Source: Betaproteobacteria bacterium UBA7395 (GTDB taxonomy: Bacteria; Pseudomonadota; Gammaproteobacteria; Burkholderiales; Rhodocyclaceae). Taken from it: a stretch of DNA of 7,254 nucleotides. The stretch is from assembly GCA_002470165.1 (NCBI GenBank), contig DKNF01000018.1, forward strand, positions 1 to 7,254, written 5' to 3'. Within the stretch, counting starts at the first letter, position 1; each line of letters begins with the position of its first letter. Positions 1 through 6,427 of this stretch are shown piece after piece. The notes under the pieces were generated by a model. It saw only the letters and a list, made by a program, of their open reading frames with translations. It was not told where the DNA came from and searched no databases. The translations under genes were made by a program, and so were the position numbers.

Positions 1-205
1 AGTCCAGCAGCTTGCGGCGCTGCGAGACGAGGTGCAGCAGGCCACGACGCGAGTGGTGATCCTTGCTGTGCTCCTTGAAGTGCGGCTGCAGGTCGTTGAT
101 GCGGGCGGTCAGCAGAGCGACCTGGACTTCCGGAGAACCGGTGTCGCCCTTGGACTGTGCGTATTCGGCGACGATGCTCGCCTTCTGTTCGGTGGTAACG
201 GCCAT
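1..205 (-). CDS. rpsO: 30S ribosomal protein S15 (3' end cut by window edge)
   Basis: Encodes ribosomal protein S15, which binds the central domain of 16S rRNA early in 30S assembly and contributes to an intersubunit bridge. The 68 visible codons begin [15 protein letters not shown] and contain the family signatures [23 protein letters not shown] and VSQRRKLLD. Family members are about 89 residues, so roughly the last 21 lie beyond the window. I chose the ATG at 205 because an AAAGAGGG Shine-Dalgarno lies 7 bases upstream. An in-frame ATG at 223 would add six residues (MKEGFE), but it would bury that Shine-Dalgarno inside the coding region, so it is less likely. The gene follows truB by 105 bases and seems to have its own promoter. 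S15 represses its own mRNA leader in several bacteria, and whether it does so here cannot be read from sequence alone. Confidence 0.97.
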   Translation of the reverse strand, partial: MAVTTEQKASIVAEYAQSKGDTGSPEVQVALLTARINDLQPHFKEHSKDHHSRRGLLHLVSQRRKLLD

Positions 206-212
206 TTCAAAA

Positions 213-220
213 CCCTCTTT
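213..220 (-). promoter_or_regulatory. rpsO ribosome binding site
   Basis: AAAGAGGG on the minus strand, 7 bases before the ATG at 205. It decides between this start and the in-frame ATG at 223. Confidence 0.75.
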
Positions 221-264
221 CATTAAAACGACGCAGCCCCGGTTTGATAGAGCGAACGCCAATT

Positions 265-292
265 GGAAAATTTTTCCGGACAGGATCGGAAA
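265..292 (-). promoter_or_regulatory. rpsO leader with two competing hairpins
   Basis: Read on the minus strand, TTTCCG (292-287) can pair with CGGAAA (278-273) across an 8-base loop. The same GGAAA segment can instead pair with the following TTTCC (269-265) across a 3-base loop. The two stems exclude each other. They lie in the truB-rpsO gap, just downstream of the proposed rpsO promoter, so they would form the very 5' end of the rpsO leader. The stems are short and A/U-rich, and no good T-tract follows, so I do not call a terminator. A role in S15 feedback or RNA stability is inference. Confidence 0.35.
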
Positions 293-299
293 GCGGCGG

Positions 300-328
300 A
301 TTGTACCAGCTTACGGCGCCAGTTGCAC
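300..328 (-). promoter_or_regulatory. Candidate extended -10 promoter for rpsO
   Basis: The minus strand carries TGGTACAAT, an extended -10 (TGn plus TACAAT, five of six matches to TATAAT) at 308-300. Seventeen bases upstream of the hexamer is GTGCAA (328-323), a weak -35 with about three matches to TTGACA. A good extended -10 commonly tolerates a poor -35. The predicted start is near 293-294, giving a leader of about 88 bases before rpsO. The element overlaps the truB stop codon (313-311) and last codons. E. coli also has an rpsO promoter at the end of truB, which supports the placement. Confidence 0.6.
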
Positions 329-1216
329 CAGTCTTTTTGGCCACAGGCGCTGGCCTGCTCCGGGCTCGCCGACGCCGATCAGGCGGTCTCCGGCATAGAC
401 CCGAATCTTGCCGCTCAGACCGTCCGGCAGGTCGACCGGATTACCGTGGCTGAAGCGCTGTTCGGCATCACCGCTGAGATCGACGCGGGGCAGGCTCTGC
501 AGCAGCGCATCGACCGGGCGCAGGCAAGCGACGCGCGCCTCCTCCTCGATGCTGTCGATCTGCGCCAGCGTCATGGCGCCATCGAGCACCAGATCGCCGA
601 CCCGTGTCCGCCGCAAGGCAGTCAGATGCGCGCCGCAACCCAGCGCGGCGCCGATGTCCTGGGCCAGCACGCGAATGTAGGTGCCCTTGCTGCAACTGAC
701 CGACAGACGCAGGCGGGTACCGGTGAATTCCAGCAGCTCGATGGCGTGAATGGTCACCGGCCGGGCCTCGCGGTCGACGGTGATGCCCTGCCGGGCGAGT
801 TCGTAGAGCGGCCGGCCGTCACGCTTCAGCGCCGAATGCATGGGCGGCACCTGCAGGATGTCGCCGGTAAACTGCGGCAACACCCGGGCGATGTCGGCGG
901 GCGTGACATTGACCTCGGCGGTCGCCGTGACCACGCCTTCGGCGTCACCGGAATCGGTACTGACTCCGAGTTGGAGCTCGGCTTCGTAAGTCTTGTCGGC
1001 ATCGAGCAGATCGGCGGAAAACTTGGTCGCCTCGCCGAAACAAAGGGGCAGCAGGCCGGTGGCCAGCGGGTCGAGCGTACCGGTATGCCCGCCTTTGGCG
1101 GCCGAGAACAGGCGTCGCGCCTTTTGCAGGGCATCGTTGGAACTCATGCCCTGCGCCTTGTCGAGCAGCAATACGCCATCGACCTGCTTCCAGGTTTTCT
1201 TGACCCTCGGCTCCAT
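311..1216 (-). CDS. truB: tRNA pseudouridine(55) synthase TruB
   Basis: Converts uridine 55 in the T-loop of elongator tRNAs to pseudouridine, and also acts as a tRNA folding chaperone. The 301-residue protein (E. coli: 314) has the full TruB layout. The catalytic motif GGHTGTLDPLATG places the nucleophilic aspartate at D49. The conserved tyrosine of DKTYEAEL is Y77, PPMHSALK is at about 124-131, and CSKGTYIR is at 175-182. The C-terminal part from about residue 235 (RVYAGDRLIGVGE) fits the small TruB C-terminal domain. The ATG at 1216 is the first usable start and lies 7 bases after the rbfA stop. The Shine-Dalgarno there is poor (around TAGGCC), which suggests translational coupling to rbfA. 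It is the last gene before the rpsO control region. No damage is visible. Confidence 0.97.
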   Translation of the reverse strand: MEPRVKKTWKQVDGVLLLDKAQGMSSNDALQKARRLFSAAKGGHTGTLDPLATGLLPLCFGEATKFSADLLDADKTYEAELQLGVSTDSGDAEGVVTATAEVNVTPADIARVLPQFTGDILQVPPMHSALKRDGRPLYELARQGITVDREARPVTIHAIELLEFTGTRLRLSVSCSKGTYIRVLAQDIGAALGCGAHLTALRRTRVGDLVLDGAMTLAQIDSIEEEARVACLRPVDALLQSLPRVDLSGDAEQRFSHGNPVDLPDGLSGKIRVYAGDRLIGVGEPGAGQRLWPKRLVQLAP

Positions 1217-1223
1217 GCTGGGC

Positions 1224-1601
1224 CTAGTCTTCCGGCGTCTGGTCGCTGAGCGCGTTGGCCTGCTGGATCAGCGCCGTCATGCTGGCACCGTATTCCAGTG
1301 AGCTGTCGTAGATGAAATGCAGTTCCGGCAAAGTGTGAATATGGATACGCCGCCCCAGCTCACGCCGCAGGAAACCGGCGGCACGCTTCAAGCCCTGCTC
1401 GATCTCGGGCAGGTGCTCGACATTGAGCGTGGTGAAGAAAACCTTGGCATGCGCATAATCCGGTGTCAGTTCGACGGCGGTCAGACTGATCATGCCGACA
1501 CGCGGATCCTTCAGTTCGCTGCGGATCAGGTCGGCCAGATCGCGGCGCACCTGCTCCGCGACCCGGTCTCCCCGTTGAAAGCCTCTTGCCTGCTTCTTCA
1601 T
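1224..1601 (-). CDS. rbfA: 30S ribosome-binding factor A (RbfA)
   Basis: Late-stage 30S maturation factor with a KH-like fold that binds near helix 1 of 16S rRNA; in E. coli it is needed for cold adaptation. The 125-residue product (E. coli: 133) has the family start (about residues 10-40: DRVAEQVRRDLADLI then LKDPRVG), the central strand AHAKVFFTTLN, the LRRELGRRI helix and PELHFIYDSSLEYG near residue 100. The ATG at 1601 overlaps the infB TAA by one base (TAATG). The nearest purine-rich Shine-Dalgarno-like stretch is AGGAAG, about 17 bases upstream and too distant to be good, so translation probably relies on ribosomes finishing infB. The pairing of RbfA with RimP and IF2 in one operon fits their shared work on the small subunit. 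Confidence 0.96.
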   Translation of the reverse strand: MKKQARGFQRGDRVAEQVRRDLADLIRSELKDPRVGMISLTAVELTPDYAHAKVFFTTLNVEHLPEIEQGLKRAAGFLRRELGRRIHIHTLPELHFIYDSSLEYGASMTALIQQANALSDQTPED

Positions 1602-4336
1602 TACAGCGAGCGCGCCACTTCCTGGATTTCGTACACTTCGAGCTGATCGCCTTCCTGGATGTCGTTGTTACCACGCAGCGACAGACCGCACTCGAAGTTG
1701 GAACGGACTTCCTTGACGTCGTCCTTGAAGCGCTTGAGCGAATCCAGCTCGCCGTCCCACTGAACCACGTTGTTGCGCAGCAGGCGGACGCGCGAATTGC
1801 GCTTGACGATGCCTTCGAGCACGTAACAACCGGCAATGGCACCGACCTTGGAGACGTGGAAGACCTGGCGGATTTCGACCATGCCGGTGATCTGCTCGCG
1901 CTTCTCCGGGGACAGCATGCCGGACAGTGCCGCCTTGACCTCGTCGACCGCGTCGTAGATCACGTTGTAGTAACGGATATCGACGCCGAAGTTCTCGGCC
2001 AGCTTGCGCGAACCGGCATCGGCACGGATGTTGAAGCCGATGATGACGGCACCCGAGGCTTGCGCCAGGTTGACGTCGGATTCGCTGATCGCACCGACCG
2101 CGCCGTGAATGATCTGGACGCGGACTTCCTCGTTGGACAGCTTGGACAGCGTCTGCACCAGGGCTTCCTGCGAACCCTGCACGTCGGCCTTGACGATCAG
2201 CGGCAGGGTCTTGACCTGGCCCTCTTCCATCTGCTGGAACATGTTTTCCAGCTTGGCGGCCTGTTGCTTGGCCAGCTTGACGTCGCGGAACTTGCCCTGA
2301 CGGAACAAGGCGATTTCGCGTGCCTTCTTTTCGTCGGCCAGCACAATGGCTTCTTCGCCGGCTGCCGGAACGTCCGACAGACCGAGGATCTCGACCGGAA
2401 TCGACGGGCCGGCTTCGTTGATGGCCTTGCCGTTCTCGTCGAGCATGGCGCGGACACGGCCGAAGACCTGACCGGCCAGCACGATGTCGCCGCGCTTGAG
2501 GGTGCCGGACTGAACCAGCATGGTGGCCACCGCACCGCGCCCCTTGTCGAGACGGGCTTCGATGATCAGACCCTTGGCCGGCGCATCCTTCTGCGCGGTC
2601 AGTTCGAGCACTTCGGCCTGCAGCAGGATCTGTTCGAGCAGTTCGTCGATGCCGGTACCCTTCTTGGCCGACACCGGGCAAAACGGCGAATCGCCGCCGT
2701 ATTCTTCCGGAATGACGCCTTCGGCAACCAGCTCCTGCTTGACGCGGTCCGGATTGGCGTCCGGCTTGTCGATCTTGTTGACCGCGACCACCAGCGGCAC
2801 GCCGGCCGCCTTGGCATGGTGGATCGCTTCCTTGGTCTGCGGCATCACCCCGTCGTCGGCCGCGACGACCAGGACGACGATATCGGTCGCCTTGGCACCG
2901 CGCGCACGCATCGCCGTGAAGGCCTCGTGACCCGGCGTGTCGAGGAAGGTGATCATGCCGCGTTCGGTTTCGACGTGGTAGGCACCGATGTGCTGGGTAA
3001 TGCCGCCGGCTTCGCCGGAAGCCACCTTGGCACGACGGATGTAGTCGAGCAGCGAGGTCTTGCCATGGTCGACGTGACCCATGACGGTCACCACCGGGGC
3101 ACGCGGCACCAGCGGCACGTCCTTGTGTTCCGCGCTTTCCTCGAGGAAGGCATCGGGATCGTCGAGTTTGGCGGCAACTGCCTTGTGACCCATTTCCTCG
3201 ACGACGATCATTGCCGTTTCCTGGTCGAGTACCTGGTTGATGGTGACCATCGAGCCCATCTTCATCATCGTCTTGATGACTTCGGTCGCCTTCACGGCCA
3301 TCTTGTGGGCCAGATCGGAAACGGAAATGGTTTCGGGAATGTGCACTTCGCGAGTAATCGGCTCGGTCGGCGCCTGGAAGCTGCCCTGACCGTCATCCGA
3401 CTTGCCGTGCGACTTCTTGTGACCGTGGCGACCATCCTTCCAGCCGCTGCCGATATCAGCGCCGCGGGTCTTGAGACCACCCTTCTTCTTGCCGTCATCG
3501 GCAGCGCGTCCGCCCTTCTCGCCCTTCTTGGCGGCGCCCGGTGCGTCCGGCTTCTTGTGCAGCGTACCCTTCTCGCCTTCGCCGCTGCGTGCCTGGGCAG
3601 CAGCCTGCTGCTTGGCCTGCTCGGCAGCCTTGGCGGCAGCAGCGGCCGCTTCGGCCTGCTGGCGCATCGCAACCAGATTGGCTTCGCGAGCCTGCTTTTC
3701 CTTGAGCTCGCGCTCCTGGATTTCGCGCAGGCGATTGAAGCGCCGTGCTTCCTCTTCGCGGGCCTTGAGTTCCTTCTCGCCAATGATGCTGGCGCGGTCG
3801 ATGGTGCGGCGAACCGGTGCGGCTTCGGTCGTTTCGACGGCAGCCGCCTCGACGATTTCGGGCTCCGGTTCCGGCTCTGGCATCGGCTCGGGTTCCGGTT
3901 CCGGCTGAATTTCGACGACCGGCTCCGGGACCGTCTCGACCACCGGCTCGGGAATCGGTTCCGGCTGGACCTCCGGCAGGGTGTCGACGACTTCCGGCTC
4001 TTCCGGGGCCTCGGCAGCTTCCGGGTGCAGCTCGTGGACATCGCGCTTGACCAGGACGCGCTTCTTGCGCACTTCGACCTGGACGGTACGGGCACGACCA
4101 TGGGAGTCGGTGGCCTTGATCTCCGAGGTCTGCTTGCGCGTCAGGGTGATCTTGTTCTTGGGCTCGGCCTCGCCGTGCGAACGGCGCAGATAGTCGAGCA
4201 GACTGGTCTTGTCCTGATCGGTCAGCGTATCGCTGCCACCGGACTTGCCGACACCGGCGCGGCCGAGTTGCTCGAGCAGCGACTCGACCGGCATTTTGAG
4301 TTCAACGGCAAATTGTGAAACGGTTGTTGCGGACAT
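1601..4336 (-). CDS. infB: Translation initiation factor IF-2
   Basis: GTPase that brings fMet-tRNA to the 30S subunit and promotes 50S joining. The chosen ATG at 4336 gives 911 residues (E. coli: 890) starting [16 protein letters not shown]. It has a strong GGGAGGT Shine-Dalgarno 7 bases upstream. A GTG at 4357 in the same frame would overlap the nusA stop and swallow that site, so I rejected it. Order of parts: IF2_N subdomain (about 1-52), Pro-Glu-rich stretch (105-160), charged helical region (about 170-250), Gly/Lys-rich linker (about 255-325), second IF2_N-like subdomain (329-385), G domain, then beta-barrel and C1/C2 domains. GTPase motifs are complete: GHVDHGKT 420-427, DTPGH 466-470, NKID 520-523, SAK 556-558. 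The C-terminal domain ends with FECGLSL and [17 protein letters not shown]. Translation of rbfA starts on its stop codon. Confidence 0.98.
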   Translation of the reverse strand: MSATTVSQFAVELKMPVESLLEQLGRAGVGKSGGSDTLTDQDKTSLLDYLRRSHGEAEPKNKITLTRKQTSEIKATDSHGRARTVQVEVRKKRVLVKRDVHELHPEAAEAPEEPEVVDTLPEVQPEPIPEPVVETVPEPVVEIQPEPEPEPMPEPEPEPEIVEAAAVETTEAAPVRRTIDRASIIGEKELKAREEEARRFNRLREIQERELKEKQAREANLVAMRQQAEAAAAAAKAAEQAKQQAAAQARSGEGEKGTLHKKPDAPGAAKKGEKGGRAADDGKKKGGLKTRGADIGSGWKDGRHGHKKSHGKSDDGQGSFQAPTEPITREVHIPETISVSDLAHKMAVKATEVIKTMMKMGSMVTINQVLDQETAMIVVEEMGHKAVAAKLDDPDAFLEESAEHKDVPLVPRAPVVTVMGHVDHGKTSLLDYIRRAKVASGEAGGITQHIGAYHVETERGMITFLDTPGHEAFTAMRARGAKATDIVVLVVAADDGVMPQTKEAIHHAKAAGVPLVVAVNKIDKPDANPDRVKQELVAEGVIPEEYGGDSPFCPVSAKKGTGIDELLEQILLQAEVLELTAQKDAPAKGLIIEARLDKGRGAVATMLVQSGTLKRGDIVLAGQVFGRVRAMLDENGKAINEAGPSIPVEILGLSDVPAAGEEAIVLADEKKAREIALFRQGKFRDVKLAKQQAAKLENMFQQMEEGQVKTLPLIVKADVQGSQEALVQTLSKLSNEEVRVQIIHGAVGAISESDVNLAQASGAVIIGFNIRADAGSRKLAENFGVDIRYYNVIYDAVDEVKAALSGMLSPEKREQITGMVEIRQVFHVSKVGAIAGCYVLEGIVKRNSRVRLLRNNVVQWDGELDSLKRFKDDVKEVRSNFECGLSLRGNNDIQEGDQLEVYEIQEVARSL
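3857..4024 (-). repeat. Pro-Glu repeat tract inside infB
   Basis: Residues 105-160 of IF2 are made largely of degenerate Pro-Glu and Pro-Val-Val-Glu units (PEPVVE occurs twice, followed by runs of EPEPEP). At DNA level this is an imperfect tandem array built on CCGGAACCGGAGC-like units. It sits in the variable N-terminal part of IF2, between the first IF2_N subdomain and the charged helical region, where the family is known to vary in length and composition. It is probably an extended, acidic linker. No frame disruption is visible. Confidence 0.8.
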
Positions 4337-4343
4337 ACTTACT

Positions 4344-4350
4344 ACCTCCC
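4344..4350 (-). promoter_or_regulatory. infB ribosome binding site
   Basis: GGGAGGT on the minus strand, 7 bases before the ATG at 4336, inside the 17-base nusA-infB gap. It fixes the infB start at 4336 rather than at the in-frame GTG at 4357. Confidence 0.9.
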
Positions 4351-4353
4351 TGC

Positions 4354-5826
4354 TCACTCGAACCAGTGAGCGCGTGCCTTGAGAATGATTTCCTTGGCAC
4401 GCTCTTCTTCAATGCCGGTCATTTCCGTCAGTTCATCAACCGCCAGCTCGGCGAGATCGTCGCGCGTCCTGACGTCATGTTCGGCGAGTTTTGCCGCCAG
4501 TTCCTTGGTCATGCCTTCCAGACCGATCAGGTCTTCGGCAACATTTTCCAACTTTTCCTCGGTGGCGATGGCTTCCGTCAGGAGCACGTTGCGCGCACGA
4601 TTGCGCAGCTCGTTGACGATGTCTTCGTCCAGCCCGTCGATTTCCAGCATTTCGGCGAGCGGCACGTAGGCGACTTCTTCCAGCGTCGAGAAACCCTCTT
4701 CGATCAGCAGATCGGCCAGTTCCTCGTCGATGTCCAGCTTTTCCATGAACATGACGCGGGTGACGGCGTATTCGGCTTCGGCCTTCTTGGCCGACTCGTC
4801 CTGGGTCATCAGGTTGATGGTCCAGCCGGTCAGTTCGGAGGCCAGGCGGACATTCTGACCACTGCGACCGATGGCGATGGCCAGGTTGTCCTCGTCGACA
4901 ACGACGTCCATGGCGTGCTTTTCCTCATCGACGACGATCGAGGTCACTTCGGCCGGCGACAGCGCGCCGATCACGAACTGCGCCGGATCGGCCGACCACA
5001 GGACGATGTCGATGTTTTCGCCGCCGATCTCGTTGCGCACGGCGGTGACGCGCGAGCCGCGCAGGCCAACGCAGGTGCCGATCGGATCGATACGCGGATC
5101 GTTCGACTTGACGGCGATCTTGGCACGCATGCCGGGGTCGCGGGCACAGGCCTTCAACTCCATCAGACCGTCTTCGATTTCCGGCACTTCCAGTTCGAAC
5201 AGCTTGATCACGAATTCGGGCGCGGTACGCGACAGGATGATCTGCGGGCCACGGGCACCGCGATCGATGCGCAGCAGGTAGGCGCGAACGCGGTCGCCAA
5301 CACGCAGGTTTTCCTTCGGGATCATCTGGTCGCGCGGCAGCACGGCTTCGATCTTGCCGGCCTCGATGATGGCATTGCCGCGCTCCATGCGCTTGATCGT
5401 ACCGAAGACGACGTGTTCCTTGCGATCAAGGAAATCAGCCAGGATCTGCTCACGCTCGGCGTCGCGAATCTTTTGCAGGATGACCTGCTTGGCGGCCTGG
5501 GCACCGATACGACCGAAGTCGATCGGCTCCAGCGGTTCCTCAAGATAATCGCCGGGTTCGATTTCGGGATCGTCCTTGACGGCATCCGACAGCGGAATCT
5601 GGTGGTATTCGTTGACGTACTCGCTGTCAGGCACCACCAGCCAGCGACGGAAGGAATCGTAACTACCGGTGGCACGGTCGATGACGACACGGACCTCGGC
5701 TTCGTCGTGGATACGCTTCTTGGTCGCGGATGCAAGCGCCAGCTCAAGGGCACCGAAGACGATTTCCTTGTTGACGTTCTTTTCGCGGGCCAGTGCATCG
5801 ACCAGCAGCAACAGTTCACGGCTCAT
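4354..5826 (-). CDS. nusA: Transcription termination/antitermination protein NusA
   Basis: Binds RNA polymerase and nascent RNA. It prolongs pausing, stimulates many intrinsic terminators, and takes part in rRNA antitermination complexes. The 490-residue product (E. coli: 495) starts [18 protein letters not shown], the polymerase-binding N-terminal domain (about 1-130). An S1 domain follows (about 135-199, beginning [11 protein letters not shown]). KH1 has its GxxG loop as GLRG at 254-257, and KH2 has GRSG at 320-323. Two acidic C-terminal repeats come last (about 364-420 and 436-490, ending KARAHWFE); these repeats are typical of gamma- and betaproteobacterial NusA. The ATG at 5826 has GGAGGT 8 bases upstream and lies 21 bases after rimP. 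Its product may feed back on the terminator in front of rimP (inference). Confidence 0.98.
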   Translation of the reverse strand: MSRELLLLVDALAREKNVNKEIVFGALELALASATKKRIHDEAEVRVVIDRATGSYDSFRRWLVVPDSEYVNEYHQIPLSDAVKDDPEIEPGDYLEEPLEPIDFGRIGAQAAKQVILQKIRDAEREQILADFLDRKEHVVFGTIKRMERGNAIIEAGKIEAVLPRDQMIPKENLRVGDRVRAYLLRIDRGARGPQIILSRTAPEFVIKLFELEVPEIEDGLMELKACARDPGMRAKIAVKSNDPRIDPIGTCVGLRGSRVTAVRNEIGGENIDIVLWSADPAQFVIGALSPAEVTSIVVDEEKHAMDVVVDEDNLAIAIGRSGQNVRLASELTGWTINLMTQDESAKKAEAEYAVTRVMFMEKLDIDEELADLLIEEGFSTLEEVAYVPLAEMLEIDGLDEDIVNELRNRARNVLLTEAIATEEKLENVAEDLIGLEGMTKELAAKLAEHDVRTRDDLAELAVDELTEMTGIEEERAKEIILKARAHWFE

Positions 5827-5834
5827 GGGCTAAA

Positions 5835-5840
5835 ACCTCC
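5835..5840 (-). promoter_or_regulatory. nusA ribosome binding site
   Basis: GGAGGT on the minus strand, 8 bases before the nusA ATG at 5826. It contrasts with the absence of any such site before rimP, rbfA and truB in the same operon. Confidence 0.85.
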
Positions 5841-5847
5841 AGGTACT

Positions 5848-6288
5848 TCAGTCGAATTTCGGCACCAGGCGTGCCTTTTCGATATTGTTGAATTCGAGTT
5901 CCACGTCTTCCTTTTCCAGGCGAAGACCCACCTTGCCGGCTTCGCAGCCGAGCAGTTGCCCCTGGAAGTTGCGGCGATTGTTGTGCGGAATACGCAGCTT
6001 GATCTGAATATCCTGACCGGCGAAACGCGCGAAATCAGCTTCCTTCTTGACGACGCGATCCAGACCGGGCGACGAGATTTCGAGGCGGTCGAAATCGATG
6101 TTTTCGACTTCGAACAGGCGCGTCAACTGGTTGGAAACCTTGGCGCAATCCTCGACATCGACCCCCTTCTCCTTTTCCGGGGCATCGATGAAGACGCGGA
6201 TGGTCCTGCCGCGCGGCGACATTTCGATGTCGACAAGCTCATAACCCAGACCGGTTACCGTCGTTTCAAGCAGCGAATTCAAATCCAT
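5848..6288 (-). CDS. rimP: Ribosome maturation factor RimP
   Basis: Assists 30S subunit assembly; in E. coli its loss slows maturation of the 3' domain and pseudoknot of 16S rRNA. The 146-residue product (family about 140-155) starts MDLNSLLETTVTGLGYELVDIE, a hallmark of the N-terminal alpha/beta domain. It carries the conserved EISSPGLDRVVKKEADFARF segment at about residues 70-90 and ends in the SH3-like C-terminal domain (LGCEAGKVGL onward). I prefer the ATG at 6288. A GTG at 6294 would add only two residues (MP) and has no better context. Neither start has a Shine-Dalgarno: upstream is a U-rich run that is the tail of the terminator at 6319-6299. It is the first gene of the run that continues through nusA, infB, rbfA and truB. 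Confidence 0.95.
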   Translation of the reverse strand: MDLNSLLETTVTGLGYELVDIEMSPRGRTIRVFIDAPEKEKGVDVEDCAKVSNQLTRLFEVENIDFDRLEISSPGLDRVVKKEADFARFAGQDIQIKLRIPHNNRRNFQGQLLGCEAGKVGLRLEKEDVELEFNNIEKARLVPKFD

Positions 6289-6298
6289 AGGCACAAAT

Positions 6299-6319
6299 AA
6301 AAAATGGGCGAAACGCCCA
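6299..6319 (-). terminator. Intrinsic terminator immediately before rimP (possible attenuator)
   Basis: On the minus strand TGGGCG (6319-6314) and CGCCCA (6310-6305) form a perfect 6-bp stem with a TTT loop. It is followed at once by TTTTTT (6304-6299) and then ATTT. The opposite strand lacks a T-tract, so it works only toward rimP. It lies about 46 bases downstream of the predicted start of the promoter at 6400-6372, and its T-tract ends 10 bases before the rimP ATG. It could end transcripts arriving from rluB, attenuate transcription into rimP-nusA-infB, or both. Confidence 0.85.
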
Positions 6320-6337
6320 CCTCAGAAAAATAAGATG

Positions 6338-6355
6338 CCCGCCAAAAACAGCGGG
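6338..6355 (-). promoter_or_regulatory. Leader hairpin upstream of the terminator
   Basis: CCCGC (6355-6351) pairs with GCGGG (6342-6338) around an 8-base, T-rich loop. With G-U pairs allowed, the 5' arm and the following base (CCCGCT, 6355-6350) can instead pair with GGTGGG (6321-6316). GGTGGG includes four bases of the terminator's 5' arm, so that pairing would prevent the terminator from forming. The stem itself is plain in the sequence. The switching role is inference. Confidence 0.5.
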
Positions 6356-6371
6356 AGGAACAAACCCGTGA

Positions 6372-6400
6372 ATTATAACGAGTTTATTCCTTCCTCACAA
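6372..6400 (-). promoter_or_regulatory. Sigma70 promoter for the rimP-nusA-infB operon
   Basis: A -35 of TTGTGA (6400-6395, four of six matches to TTGACA), a spacer of exactly 17 bases, and a perfect -10 TATAAT (6377-6372), all on the minus strand. Transcription should start at a G near 6365-6366, which gives a leader of about 77 bases before the rimP ATG. It lies 27 bases after the rluB stop codon, so rimP can be transcribed independently of rluB. It is the only near-consensus promoter I found in the window. The E. coli equivalent lies before metY; no tRNA is present here. Confidence 0.85.
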
Positions 6401-6427
6401 TCGCCAGCACGCTGACGACAAGCTCGA

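Noticed and set aside
263..1249. 328-codon open frame on the plus strand opposite truB
   Set aside because: Codon-on-codon antisense of truB, explained the same way. truB has a complete set of family motifs.
3400..3900. Internal start for a shorter IF2 isoform, as known in E. coli
   Set aside because: I found no ATG or GTG after the Pro-Glu tract with a convincing ribosome binding site; the Met near VAMRQQAEA lacks one.
3857..4024. Repeat array considered as a CRISPR or intergenic repeat
   Set aside because: Units are short and degenerate without spacers, and they lie in frame inside infB as Pro-Glu codons.
1586..4318. 910-codon open frame on the plus strand opposite infB
   Set aside because: It lies in exact codon-on-codon register with infB. 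In that register plus-strand stops would need TTA, CTA or TCA codons in infB, which GC-rich genes avoid. Its product is low-complexity and rich in Leu, Gly, Asp and His, with no recognisable domain, so it is a codon-bias shadow.
4315..6300. 661-codon open frame on the plus strand opposite nusA and rimP
   Set aside because: Same register effect: nusA and rimP happen to share a frame, so their lack of TTA, CTA and TCA codons leaves the opposite strand open across both. No promoter, ribosome binding site or known domain supports it.
6322..6363. Possible 13-residue hydrophobic leader peptide in the rimP leader (TTG start, TGA stop)
   Set aside because: The TTG would lie only a few bases from the predicted transcript 5' end with no room for a ribosome binding site, and the frame has no run of regulatory codons. 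Chance is the simpler explanation.
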